Assembly (NCBI GenBank): GCA_905221615.1
Contig: CAJNDT010003990.1
Location: 192,501 to 256,500, forward strand
Direction: 5' to 3'
Source: Symbiodinium sp. CCMP2592
Taxonomy: Eukaryota > Sar > Dinophyceae > Suessiales > Symbiodiniaceae
DNA length: 64,000 bases
The notes below the pieces were generated by a model, which worked only from the letters and a program-made list of their open reading frames with translations, was not told where the DNA came from and searched no databases. Of the stretch, positions 12,590 through 22,208 are shown in pieces; the first letter of the stretch is position 1; each line of letters opens with the position of its first letter. Made by a program: the position numbers and the translations under genes.

Positions 12590-12880
12590 AACACATCTGC
12601 ATCCATCCATCCATGCATGCCTGCATGCAGACATGCGTCCGTAGAATTAGATACACGCATGCATACAGCCATATAAATACATACCCACAAATATGATGGC
12701 ATTGTACATGCAGCATGCGTGCGCGCGTATGTACACGCGCACGTACAGGCATCCATCCATCCATCCATCCATCCAGTCTGTATCTTCTCGCAGACAAGCG
12801 CATATGTGTACTCGTACATACATAAATCGATAAGCACAGATAGAAGTAAGCCAGAGATCAACCGACTAATGAACAAACAC
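11330..12880. repeat. GATA, GGCA and CATA microsatellite block of about 1.5 kb
   Basis: GATA/GATC units (11330-11395) and a GGCA tract (11460-11510) are followed by more than 1 kb of imperfect CATA/TACA and AT tracts with some CATC units (12602-12615, 12747-12775). All six frames give Tyr/His/Thr/Cys-rich artefact peptides. No gene is supported. Confidence 0.95.
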
Positions 12881-12909
12881 ACAAGAAGAGATTTACGCGA
12901 ATGTATATC

Positions 12910-13555
12910 TTATATATATATATATATATATGTGGAAAAGATATGTATTTTTTTTTGTGTGTGTGTGCGTATACATGTCTACCCTTCATGCACTTGTGTC
13001 GTTACTTCAAATACAGCCCAGATGATTGCACACAGTGCCACTCATCTTCCGGACGCATCCAATAGTTTGGTTTTGGTGGTGGTGGTGGTGGTGGTGGTGC
13101 TTTCCATTGAGAAAGAGTACATTCAATCTCAGCGCATGCAGAAGCTGCTAGGTCGCAGAATGTCTCCTAAGACGGCCGCAATACTGCTAGTCGATGGCCC
13201 GTGCCAGAAGCCCTGCTCTGTTCCAACGAATCTCAGCCATTCAAGCTGCATGTCGTGCGCGAATCTCACACCCTGAACCAAAGCCCAAAGCACTAAGCTG
13301 TATTACTATTATTACGGTTATTATTATTCTTACGATTATTACTACTCTTACTATTATTACTATGATTACAATTATTACTATTATGAACCCCGAGCCACAA
13401 GGCGCTTCACCAAACCCTGATCCATAAAGTCCACAAGCGAAGGCGTCAGATCCGGTATCCCCGAACTCAATACGCTCAATGACAGGGAGCTCCTGGGGCT
13501 CAACTCCGGAGCTTAAGGGCCTTGTTTAGGGTTTAGGGTTTAGGGTTTAGGGTTG
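12910..13555. repeat. AT, TGG and TTA microsatellites plus TTTAGGG run
   Basis: AT tract at 12910-12932, TGG run at 13072-13100, TTA/ATT run at 13300-13385 and a clean TTTAGGG run at 13524-13553. Sequence between them shows no coding exon that I can support. Confidence 0.85.
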
Positions 13556-16173
13556 CAAGATTGTTTAAACGTCTTTGAAAGTGTTGCGAGAGGTCAGAAT
13601 TCCTTGTCTAGGGTCTTTTTGTTAATGCAGTGTCTTAATATAGTAGGGCGTAGGGATGTCGTGCTGAAGAAGAAAAGGAAAGTTCTTTGGCTCCAGCTTT
13701 TGCTTTGGGTCAGGGCTCTGCTGTTGGCTAGCGTGGACGCTCTCTGCAGCTGTCTTCCTGTTTCCTTGATTACTTGATTACTGTTGTCGGCCTGGCTTGG
13801 ACCATCCTCACCCCTCCACATCTTGAAGCCGTAAACACTAAGCCCCAGGAAATCTTGGGAGTCAGGATTCGCTCCCCCTACCCCGAATTTGAAAACCCCA
13901 AAACCAAACAGCCACCAAATCCGATTCTGCAGCGTGCACGGCAAGTGCTGCCGGCTTACACGGAGAGCTCTACTCGCCGGCTTGAGGGCTTCAAAGCTTC
14001 AGGTTTAAGGTTTAGAGCTTCGGACCATGGCAGGGTGGCTTTAGGTTTTGATGACGCCGGGCTTCAACAAGTCAATATCTGAGCTTCCTCAGTTCGAAAG
14101 CCATTCTTTTATGCTCTCCTGCATGTTTTCGATAGACTTATTTGACATGTGGTTGGGCCACTACCTTACAGCATTTGGTGAAGGTTCGGGCTGATGAAGA
14201 GAAAGGGGATTTTCAAGCTTCGTGATTGCCATAAGGGGCGGTTGTGATGGCAGTGTTTTTCTTAGGCAGTGGTAGCCAAGAGTAGCAGTATCAGTCGCAT
14301 CATCATCAGCAGGAGTAGCAGTGGTGGTAGTGGTAGTGGTCGTGGTGCTTGTCGCGGTGATGGTGGTGGTGGTACCACATATTTCCACCCTACTACCACG
14401 ACGACTACTACTTCCACTACTGCTGCTACTCTAGATGCTGCTGTTTCTAGTTCGACGTCTTCTACTCCGACTATCAGCACAGCCAGTGCTGCGGAGCTAA
14501 TGGAGCATTCCGTCTGGTTTGTATGCGGGTTCCCAGGCCTAAGGATTCTAAGCTCCAAAGATTCTCGGGGGTGTCAAGGGGCACCAGCCACGGTGAGTGC
14601 CGATGCGGCGAGACCTCCTTTCTTTGTGGCGCTTGGGGCAGGTGGTGTCCCCTTCAAAGCAGACTATCATTGAAAAAACACTCAACCATGTCCCATTCCG
14701 AACATAAGTCCCAACCTGCAGCCGGATGTGCCGCTTCACTCAACTGAGGTTTCTCGCTGATGTCACCCAGGCCCAGCCAGTCTGAAGAACCGCCGGAAGA
14801 GGTGCGCTTCCGTGGGCTCTCTGCTGTATAACTTCGTGTACGTATAACCGACAAACCTAACTGCCCGACAGAGTGCATCTCGACAGAGTTCTTCCGCTTC
14901 CGTTCAAGGGTGGCGTAATCCGATGCTGTCGAAGAGCCTCGTTCGCGGTGTTTAGAGAAGTAGCACGCAGGCTAGTAGCAGCCGTTTGTGCCATCCATGT
15001 TAAGTTAATCGCTGGCCGGCGTGTGGTCTGAAAGACTCGATGCGATGTAGGGTCCAGAGAGTGCGGTTTGAATCCCATCACCGAGAACTGTGAGCCCTGA
15101 ACCGCCAGGAAGCCAGGACACTCATCCAGAAGATCAAGAAGTTTGTGCGAAGCGATACTTTCGATCTCGTGGTCGGCCTTCTAGTGTCCGGACATCATTA
15201 ACTCAGTTCTCCTGCCCTGCCAACTTCCGAGATGCCTTCGGTTCAAGGTGCGTTGGCTCTGGCTTTGGGTAATATCATGAAAGCCCTCAGTCCTCGGGTC
15301 ACCTGGCAGTTCTTATCACCATTGCAGTCGAGATGACTCTCACAATCAGTATCACTCTGTTACATCTCCGTCATTGTCATGACTATCACCACCACCATTG
15401 TCGGGTTCCCCCTCGTCTTCATCAAGGGCCTCACCACCATGACTATCATCGGTATTGCCTTCCTCTTCATCATTAGCAGCATCACCACCGTCATGGTCAT
15501 CTTCACGTGATTGTTTTCCTCGTACCTCGCCAGCCGTCACCTACACCTTTCACCCATTCGCCACCACGACAGTGACCACCAGTGCAACTTCAGAATCTGC
15601 CTGGTTGATTCTTCCCAGGAAAACTTCAAAGCCACTGTTTCCGTGCCTGTTGCTACCGACATGACAAATCCGCGGTCACGGTCTTGACGCGCTTTTCTTT
15701 GGAGTGAGTTTGTGTGTCTCGTGTTGGTACTGCTGTTCGCGGTTGTCTTCAGCGATGATGTTTTGATCGCGCACGTAGCAGGAGAGAGACTTCTCCGTGC
15801 TTTACGGCCGAGGTAAGACGGCAGTAGGGCTTCTCAGACGAAGGGGATTGCAAGCTTGCGCATCGGTTTTACCAAGGTGACCTTAAACTTCTTGACCATG
15901 GCGATGGAGTCGGGGCCTCGATTGAGGATTGATATGTTTGGGTTTGCACTCCCTGTGAGTTGGGTTTTCGGGGTTGGTTCTGAAGTTGGTCATGAACCCT
16001 AAACCGCAGGTTGAGGGCTTTCACTTACCATGACTGTCTGGCAGTCATCGAGACAGCGTGGAAGAATGAAAGTGCGGGCAACCGCTTGATCCTGGTTTCC
16101 ACTTGAGGGGTGTTTTACATGGGGCTGTTCATTTTTCGAGCCCAAGTCCACAATGATATTGCTGCTCAGTTGG
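13556..16173. other. No gene recognised; decayed triplet repeats
   Basis: Contains GTA/GTG/CTA triplet repeats at about 14280-14440 and an ATC/ACC-rich stretch at about 15310-15510 whose hydrophobic translation is a repeat artefact. The remainder shows no exon with good splice context. Confidence 0.5.
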
Positions 16174-16312
16174 GGGGGTTTTGACGGCCTCCGTTCAGCT
16201 GGACCGCCACGAGGATGTGCGGGACCCCCCGGTGCTAGAGTGCCAGGTGCACCAATCCTGGGAATTTCCGGTGTGGGAATCTCGACCACTGCGCGAGCCT
16301 GCCGTCACTTTG
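16174..16312 (+). CDS. Coding-like exon just upstream of channel S1 exon
   Basis: The open frame VLTASVQLDRHEDVRDPPVL is followed by a Cys- and Trp-containing stretch and ends in a stop at about 16312. A GT donor after the codons for LECQ (ccag|gtgcac, near 16247) would end the exon before the stop. Composition is clearly coding-like. It lies about 350 bp before the S1 exon and is probably part of the channel's cytoplasmic N-terminus. That assignment is inference. Confidence 0.45.
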
Positions 16313-16496
16313 TGAATCACCGGTGCTCGAATCCAGATCGCCGGTTCGCGAAGAATTGATTCACAGCAGGAATCGCGTCTTTCTCTAGATCGCGGATCAG
16401 TGCGATTCGACCGCAGCATAAGCGCGATGTTCAAGCACCCAAAGCGTGAACCTTACAATGCCACACCGACCCATTGAAACCCGCCAAACCCTATTG

Positions 16497-16594
16497 TAGG
16501 GGCCTAAATAATTACCAATACTGTTTTGGGGATTCCTGATTATATCTATAGTACAATGGGTCTCAAAACCTTATTTTACTTCTTCAGGCCCCTG
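16497..16594 (+). mobile_element. MITE-A copy 1
   Basis: About 98 bp with terminal inverted repeats of the type TAGGGGCCTTAATA / TATTAAGGCCCCTA (degenerate here) and the conserved core TTTTGGGGATTCCT with AGTACAATGGG. It ends only 8 bp before the AG acceptor of the S1 exon at 16603. Confidence 0.75.
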
Positions 16595-16602
16595 TCTTGC
16601 AG

Positions 16603-16716
16603 CCAGAACTCTTCAGGCTGCAGTACGCCGGACTACAGTCTGGCTACGTTCTCTCCATCCGGTTTTTTGACCAGCCGTCAGCTTCGGCATGGCCCTGGGC
16701 CGCGGACTTTTTTCAG
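16603..16716 (+). CDS. Channel exon: S1 helix
   Basis: Acceptor cttgcag at 16602 and GC donor at 16717 (cag|gcgcgc). It encodes LQYAGLQSGYVLSIRFFDQP and then a segment ending AWPWAADFFQ, which runs straight on into the S2 exon in phase 0. The intron after it is 146 bp. The exact 5' edge could be 16603 or an AG slightly downstream. Confidence 0.75.
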
Positions 16717-19700
16717 GCGCGCAAGTAATCTGAGGGGTCGCGCATTCAGGGCTTTCAGGGGCCGACGGGAGCTCAGACTACGTCCCGCAAAATGGAAGAC
16801 CTATATAAATGTGAGTAAAACCCCCAACTACTTCTGAGAAGCTCCATCTTAAGCTTCGCCAGGTCATGCGCACCATTTTCCTTGTATTCTTCACGTCGGA
16901 GATCTTGCTCAGGTGCCTCAAACCATGATGCAAGCCCCTGTTGGGTTTTTTTAGAACAGCTTCGCATTCTGTGCATTCTGGTTGCCTCCCAACGTCTGAT
17001 CGTTGCAGCTATCACCCGTCTATTTTTTCGGGTCTAGGTTCTGGGGTCATGCCAACATCTGGTATGATGGCGACCGGTACATACACATACCGTCAAGCGA
17101 AGCCAGTCATGTATCCGCGCATGTAGGCCTAAATGCAGGCAGCAAACCAATGTCAAAATGGCTCACCACTTTCTGGAAAGACTCGCTCCTAAACCTTGTC
17201 GTAACCTAAGAGGACCTAAACCGTAAGATGCCCATTTTCAGACACGGCAAGACTTGACCGCCACACAGACTCGAATCCAGAAGTCTTGTGCTGCAGCAGC
17301 AACGATGTGAACAAGTTCGGCAGTGCTGGGGGGCAGCCTGTGTTGCAGCAACATTGCTGCCACCATTATCTTACACCTGTTGCCGGAAAGTAAAACAGCA
17401 AAACAGGGCCCGAATGCTTGGTAAACTTGTTTCTTTGATATTCCCAAAATCACTCTGGCGTCGTGGACCTATTTCGGATATATAGACCCTATAGAAGCCT
17501 GTATATAAGACGACCTAAACGACCAATTCTGAGCGTGGGCTTTGTTCTGAGAAGACGCCCCGCCCTCTAAAATCCAGACCCCAGCATCGACTCATGCAAC
17601 GTCTTTTCATAATAGCAGTAATAACTCTTATTATAATAGTAGTAGAAGTAGCAGTAGCAGTAATAATATCCGCCCAGAGCCCGATGCCTAATTTCTGGAC
17701 CTAAACCAAGAAGCTCGAAGCCCTACACTCGGCGCCCCAAACCCTAAGCGCCAAAAACTCCGAGGTTCCTGTTTCTGAGGGCGGCGTTCTTCAAGACTCC
17801 CTTCAACGTTATCGACTTTGTCGCTCTCTTGGCCTCTTTGGTGGAGCTGTTCTCGTGGAACTTGCCGGTGGATCCCACTCTCTTGCGTCTTTGCCGTCTC
17901 GCGAAGCTGTTCAGGAGAGATTTGGGATGGGCATGTGGTTTTGGGTTCAAGTCCAACGGTTTAGGTTAAGGAGCCACATTGACGACCGATTCAAACATGA
18001 TACTACCGGTGCCTTGACGATTACCTATACTATTTTGGGGGTTCCTTATTGTAATGATAGTATAATGGGCCCACAAAGCTGTATTCTAATTATTAAGGCC
18101 CCAAAATCGTGGCCTTGTCCCCAGAGCCGGTGAAGCTGAAAGGACGATCCGCGTGTTGAAGGTTTCTGGCATGCTGGACTCGCTGAGCCTTCTCGCTAGA
18201 TGATTCTCGACTCCATCAGGGGTTTATGGGCTTCAAGGGTTATTTCAAGGCAGCAGTTATTGCCCGTATAAGGGGTACTACAAGGCTTACGGCAAGCGGA
18301 GTTATGCGGGTTAGAACTACGAGGGGACCAGGGCTTTTTGGACGATCGAGACCAGGGCACTAGCTGGAGTATGTGCTCCGCTACTCTTCTTGCTTCTGGA
18401 ACCTGAGAGCTCTTCCAGATGTCATCATCACATCCTTAGGTCTCGATGTTAACATCTGAATCCCCATATCGACACCCTGAATCCACGACCTTAAGCTGCG
18501 TGAAGCCACAGGCATGCGCGCTACACTCATGACCCGAAACATGCTAAACCCCTGAGCCCCCGGATCCGAAAATGAGTAAAACATTGGGAAACCCTGAGCT
18601 CCCCACCCTCCCTCCTTCTAAACGCAGCCTGAACTCGACACCCAAAAGCTTCTCAAACCCTAAACCCGACATCCACAAGCTTCTTAAACCTTCAACCCCA
18701 AACCCAAAAGCTTCTTAAACCTCAAACCGAAGCGCGAAAGCCTCTCCATGCAAGGCATGAGTTCCAGTGGGCTCACCCTTGTATGGCTGCTTGCTTTGGC
18801 GAAGAGAATTTCCGGCTTTCAAGCTTTACACCGTTTTCGTGTTTAGAGTTTTCATGCTTTGGAGGTCTGTTTCCATGTTGTGTCGGGTTTTCCAGAAGTT
18901 CAAGAACTCGAAATACTCGAACATGCATCAAAGAAGGGTGTGCCATCAGCTGAAAGAGGTCGAATTCCCTGCAGGCGGGTAGAATTCGATGACCAGGCTG
19001 CCGCACATGTCCCGAATGTCGACTGTCATTGAAGCCAAAATGGGTAGTTGTCAAAATCATGGTCCCTTTTTGGGTCCTTGTTATAATACGGCGCCTAATA
19101 CTTAGGGTACCCCAAAAGGGACCCTAATTTTGAACACTACCTATAGTAACAATGACTTCCAGGACCTCGAAAAACAAGCCATGTGTGATGGACAGCATCA
19201 TGGTGTCATCCACGTCTCGGACTGATCTATATCATGATTCCCATATTTCAGTGTCATGCTGGATGTTCATCCACAGTAGGATGCCGAGATAATCTGCTTT
19301 TGCTGAGTCTCTGGGATCACTGTCTGAGGTCTCTGCTCTTCCTCTTGGTGATCCAGCTCATCGCTGCCATGATCGTTTGTTTCATGGTACGGCCTTACCT
19401 GGAGGATGGCCCGAACCCGAAGCCCTGAACCACTAAAGCCCCTAATCCACGAAACAGCGCAATATACCCCCATACCCAATCTCCCAAATCCTCTCTAACT
19501 CTAAGCCACCAGCCGCCGTAGTAGCTGGAGGATGTCAACGAGCCTGAAGAGCGACGCCAAGAAGTGTACAAGTACTACGGCAGCTTGGCCACAACCGAGC
19601 TGGCCTGAAGTTGATCTTCAGTGTGAGCTAAAATACTCGTAAGATGAGCAACAGTCCGGCGGTGACAACAATCAAAGGCAGACCCACTCGTCGCACTGGT

Positions 19701-21831
19701 CGTCATGGTGTCTCTTTCTGTATTTGCGGTCGTGGTGTTCGTGGCGACGGTTCGCATAATGCCATCAATCGCAATCGCTACATAATGGTAACAATGCCAT
19801 GGCCAAGCTAGATGTTGGAGCAGCAGTACCAGCCGTTGTGATGGCACCTGAATGCTTGGTAGCTAGCTAGGTAGAACCTTATGGTTGTTCACCAGCACAG
19901 ATGCCCTGCACAACTTGGACATGTACAAATATGACTTGTTCTCGCGTGGTACGGCATAGTCGTCAGTGTTTGTGGTTTTCCTCGCGACATATCGCGTGAT
20001 ATAGCTACCATCGAGAAATGTATTCACTGTCCCATACCACACTCAAAACTCATCACCCTGTTAACATTCATGTGAACCTGCTGCTGGTGTGCCCTCGTTG
20101 TAACTATGCTGACGCCCCTGCGAGTCTGGATACTGGAGGTCCAGTGCTTGTTTAAAAAATGCTAATGCCATCCATGATGTTAAGATTGAGCCCCAATCCT
20201 ATAATCCCGCGTGAACGGGCACCGGGCCTCGCAGTATGTCTCCCACTCGCGACATGGCAGCTTCTCTATGACAGGCACCTTCACCATTGCAGTGCTCACC
20301 CTCTTCGAGGCTTGAGCCCTGTGAACTTCGAAAGCCGGCATTGTATGGGAAAGCAGTGGCTGTTCTGTATTCGGGACACTTCGAAGGCTGGAAAACCCGA
20401 CTCGTCAAGAAACGCAAACGGCCGAAAAATGGGAGGTGTTCTTCGCAAATTGGGCTCCAGCCTGCCGCGTCCTGGTCGAGAACATCTCCGAGTGGTACTC
20501 GCTACTCGGAGAAATCGGGCTTGCTGCGAGGTTCAAGGTCCTTTTCTCAGGGTTGATGGCTCATGTCATTTTTGGGCCACGGGAGCGGGCCCTACCTCGA
20601 ATCCTGATAGCGCTGGAGTCTCCAAATGGAAACCCGTCATTTCAAGACGACGCTGCATATCCGCGAGCAGCTCAAAGCTCAGGCTTCTCTTCCTCATCTA
20701 CCGATGCGGCATCGGCTTCGCCGTTATCAATGCATCTTGCCTGATGTCGTGTCGACGCTGCAGAGCTGCGTTCATACAACTGGCTGTTTGCACAATGCAG
20801 AGACTGTTCAACTCGACCGAGGTCGTCAATGCCGTTTTCGTGCAGCAAACAATGCAAGTTGCAAAAGGTGACGAAGAGGTCTTGCTTTTGGAAAAACAGA
20901 AGGCCGAAGAGAAGTACATGAAGAACGTGGGGAGAATCTTCCAGACCCTGGATACATCTGGAGATGGACTTCTCTCCTGGGCGGAGTTCGAAGTCCTCCT
21001 TCAAGCCTGCGGGGCTGCAAGAGATGTGCTACTGTTCGGGTTGCTTCTGTTGGTCATAGTACTGCTGCTAGATTGCTTACCACCACCACCACCACCGCCG
21101 TGGCGGCCGCCAGCACCAGCACCAGCACCATGCATGCCCAGGTCTAGACTTGTGCAGCTCAATTCCCGGGCTATAGGTCTCCTTAACCCGCTCCTGTCAG
21201 ACAGGCTTCCAGGTGCCCGAGTGGCTAAGCGAGGCTCCCTTCTTTTTTGCCCAGGATAGGAAGCTGAAGTTCCTCCTGGACAAGCTCGAGATTGCTGCGG
21301 GGGACCTGAAAACACTCTTCGATCTCTTGGACGACACCGGCGATGGCGAGATCTCTGTGGCTTTGCCAAAACCGGAAGCCTTGAGGCTTGATCCGACAAG
21401 CTGGAAGGAAGCTACTATAGGGGCCTTAATAGCTACCTACACTATTTTGGGGGTTCCTTATTATATTTATAGTATAATGGGCCGCCAAACCCTACTCTAA
21501 TTATTAAGGCCCCTACAGTAAACCCCCAAGCATCTTCTTATCTGCTCCAGTCAATCCTGCACATGCCTGCATTCACACAGCAGGAGAATTCACGAAGACT
21601 GGCTTTCATGAAACCCTGAGCTAAGGTTGAGGAATTCCTTGAGGGCATTACCCGCTTCAAGGGGGCGGCGAAGAGCCTTTGCCATAGTTGGGTAGCATTT
21701 TACATTTTTATGAGTACTTAGACTTAAACCCAATAAGGAATAAACATCAAAATTTTTTAATCCTATCCCAACCATGAACTAGGAGTCTCGACATCGGTCA
21801 GCTCCTTCTCCGCAGCCGGCGACTCGAGAAA
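16603..21831 (+). CDS. Voltage-gated cation channel with two EF-hands, multi-exon gene
   Basis: A one-domain six-helix channel assembled from small exons. Exons: 16603-16716 (S1), 16863-16912 (S2), 17780-17914 (S3-S4), 18143-18198 (S4-S5 linker), 19329-19404 (S5), 19531-19579 and 20275-20309 (turret to pore helix), 20436-20500 (pore), 20683-20731 and 20822-21004 (S6, EF-hand 1), 21255-21356 (EF-hand 2), about 21626-21678 and 21783-21831 (C-terminal helices). All joins but two keep phase exactly; the links 18198 to 19329 and 21678 to 21783 are unresolved. Six introns are GC-AG, two GT-AG and two GA-AG. S4 carries spaced Arg/Lys (LRLCRLAKLFR). Both EF loops have the canonical D-x-S/T-G-D-G pattern. 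The product should sit in a membrane and be gated by voltage with Ca2+ feedback (family knowledge). The 5' and 3' ends of the gene are not defined. Confidence 0.85.
16863..16912 (+). CDS. Channel exon: S2 helix
   Basis: A 50-bp exon, acceptor cgccag, donor GT (ctcag|gtgcct), phase 0 in and phase 2 out. It encodes VMRTIFLVFFTSEILL plus two bases of an Arg codon. The acidic residue before ILLR is the usual S2 acidic position. Confidence 0.8.
17780..17914 (+). CDS. Channel exon: S3 and S4 voltage sensor
   Basis: 135 bp, acceptor tctgag, GA donor (ttcag|gagaga). It completes the Arg codon, then encodes AAFFKTPFNVIDFVALLASL and an S4 with R/K at intervals (TLLRLCRLAKLF). The asparagine-x-x-aspartate motif of S3 is visible. 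This is the most diagnostic segment of the gene. Confidence 0.88.
18004..18103 (+). mobile_element. MITE-A copy 2
   Basis: Inside the GA-AG intron 17915-18142. It shares the MITE-A core (TATACTATTTTGGGGGTTCC, GTATAATGGGCCC) and the right terminal ATTATTAAGGCCCC; the left terminus is mutated. It ends about 40 bp before the acceptor. Confidence 0.85.
18143..18198 (+). CDS. Channel exon: S4-S5 linker
   Basis: Acceptor tgaaag. It encodes TIRVLKVSGMLDSLSLLA in the frame completed from the S4 exon. The donor is uncertain: GA at 18199 is possible, but its phase does not match the S5 exon, so a further tiny exon or an indel may exist between 18199 and 19328. Confidence 0.72.
19041..19143. mobile_element. 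MITE-B copy 1
   Basis: About 103 bp with terminal inverted repeats of about 34 bp (TGGGTAGTTGTCAAAATCAT and GGTCCCTTTTTGGG at the left; complement at the right). It lies in the intron between the S4-S5 linker and S5 exons. A second copy is at 47592-47694. Confidence 0.88.
19329..19404 (+). CDS. Channel exon: S5 helix
   Basis: Acceptor gtctgag|g. It encodes SLLFLLVIQLIAAMIVCFM followed by VRPYLE. It ends at a GA donor (gag|gatggc). The frame is open further upstream, so the exon could begin near 19308. The hydrophobic segment is typical of S5. Confidence 0.75.
19531..19579 (+). CDS. Channel exon: extracellular turret
   Basis: 49 bp. Acceptor ctggag, GC donor (tacg|gcagct). It encodes DVNEPEERRQEVYKYY and the first base of Gly, completed by the next exon as a YYGTFT sequence. 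Confidence 0.8.
20275..20309 (+). CDS. Channel exon: pore helix start
   Basis: Only 35 bp. Acceptor tgacag, GC donor (gag|gcttga). It encodes the rest of Gly and TFTIAVLTLFE. It joins the next exon without loss of frame. Confidence 0.8.
20436..20500 (+). CDS. Channel exon: selectivity filter region
   Basis: 65 bp. Acceptor tgggag, GC donor (actc|gctact). It encodes VFFANWAPACRVLVENISEW. The filter-region sequence is ANWAP, not the TxDSW type seen in the channel at 53.3 kb, so ion selectivity probably differs. Confidence 0.85.
20683..20731 (+). CDS. Channel exon: S6, first part
   Basis: 49 bp. Acceptor gctcag, GC donor (aat|gcatct). It encodes LLFLIYRCGIGFAVIN in the frame continued from SEWYS of the previous exon. 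The following 90-bp intron is a multiple of three and free of stops, so a naive reading frame runs through it. Confidence 0.85.
20822..21004 (+). CDS. Channel exon: S6 end, linker helix and EF-hand 1
   Basis: 183 bp. Acceptor accgag, GC donor (caa|gcctgc). It encodes VVNAVFVQQTMQVA, a long charged helix, then the EF loop DTSGDGLLSWAE with canonical Ca2+ ligand positions (D1, S3, D5, E12). Confidence 0.92.
21255..21356 (+). CDS. Channel exon: EF-hand 2
   Basis: 102 bp. Acceptor gcccag, GT donor (tct|gtggct). It encodes DRKLKFLLDKLEIAAGDLK then the loop DDTGDGEIS, completed by VEEF of the next exon to a canonical EF-hand. Confidence 0.9.
21418..21515 (+). mobile_element. MITE-A copy 3 (best preserved)
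   Basis: About 98 bp with terminal inverted repeats TAGGGGCCTTAATA and TATTAAGGCCCCTA, core TATTTTGGGGGTTCC and AGTATAATGGGCC. TA-type flanks are present. It sits inside the GT-AG intron 21357-21625 between the two halves of EF-hand 2. Confidence 0.92.
21626..21678 (+). CDS. Channel exon: end of EF-hand 2 and helix
   Basis: Acceptor gctaag. It encodes VEEFLEGITRFKGAAKS, completing the second EF-hand (E at position 12). The donor is uncertain. Confidence 0.8.
21783..21831 (+). CDS. Channel exon: C-terminal helix
   Basis: The frame gives SLDIGQLLLRSRRLEK after an AG acceptor (aactag). This fits the helix that follows the second EF-hand in related channels. The phase relation to the preceding exon is unresolved, and later exons were not found. 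Confidence 0.55.
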
Positions 21832-22042
21832 GGGATGCTAGGTGGCACTTTGGAAAACTTTAGAATTTCCCCTACGGTTCCTATCATTCCCCTTATGGCT
21901 CCTATAGAGGTACCTAATGCATACATACTTTTATATAAGGGCCCCGAAACTACAACCCAGGATGGCGAACTTGGAGCTCCACCTCCTGCCGGAGGAGAGC
22001 TGAGGGCAGTCGGGGTGTATTGAGGGGACTCCAGGGGTGTAC

Positions 22043-22208
22043 TATAGGGGCTTAGATAGTTATTTATACTCTTTGGGGGGTTCCTTATTAGAATCCTATA
22101 TTATTTAGGGGTTCCTTATTAGAATTCTATACTTTTTGGGGGGTTCCTTACTAGAGTTGTGGGATTATGTACCCCAAAACCCCATGCCAAATACTTATAA
22201 GGTCCCTA
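22043..22208 (+). mobile_element. MITE-A copy 4 with internally triplicated core
   Basis: Begins TATAGGGGCTTAGATAG and ends ATACTTATAAGGTCCCTAG. The central unit (TTTGGGGGGTTCCTTATTAG plus about 10 bases) is present three times in tandem, making this copy about 165 bp. The minus-strand frame extending to 22630 ends inside this element. Confidence 0.8.

Noticed and set aside
11400-12900. Regular repeats that might suggest a CRISPR-like array
   Set aside because: They are simple CATA/GATA microsatellites without unique spacers, and the sequence is eukaryotic.
15340-15520. Hydrophobic + strand stretch resembling a membrane helix before the channel
   Set aside because: Made of ATC/ACC triplet repeat; the real S1 exon is at 16603-16716.
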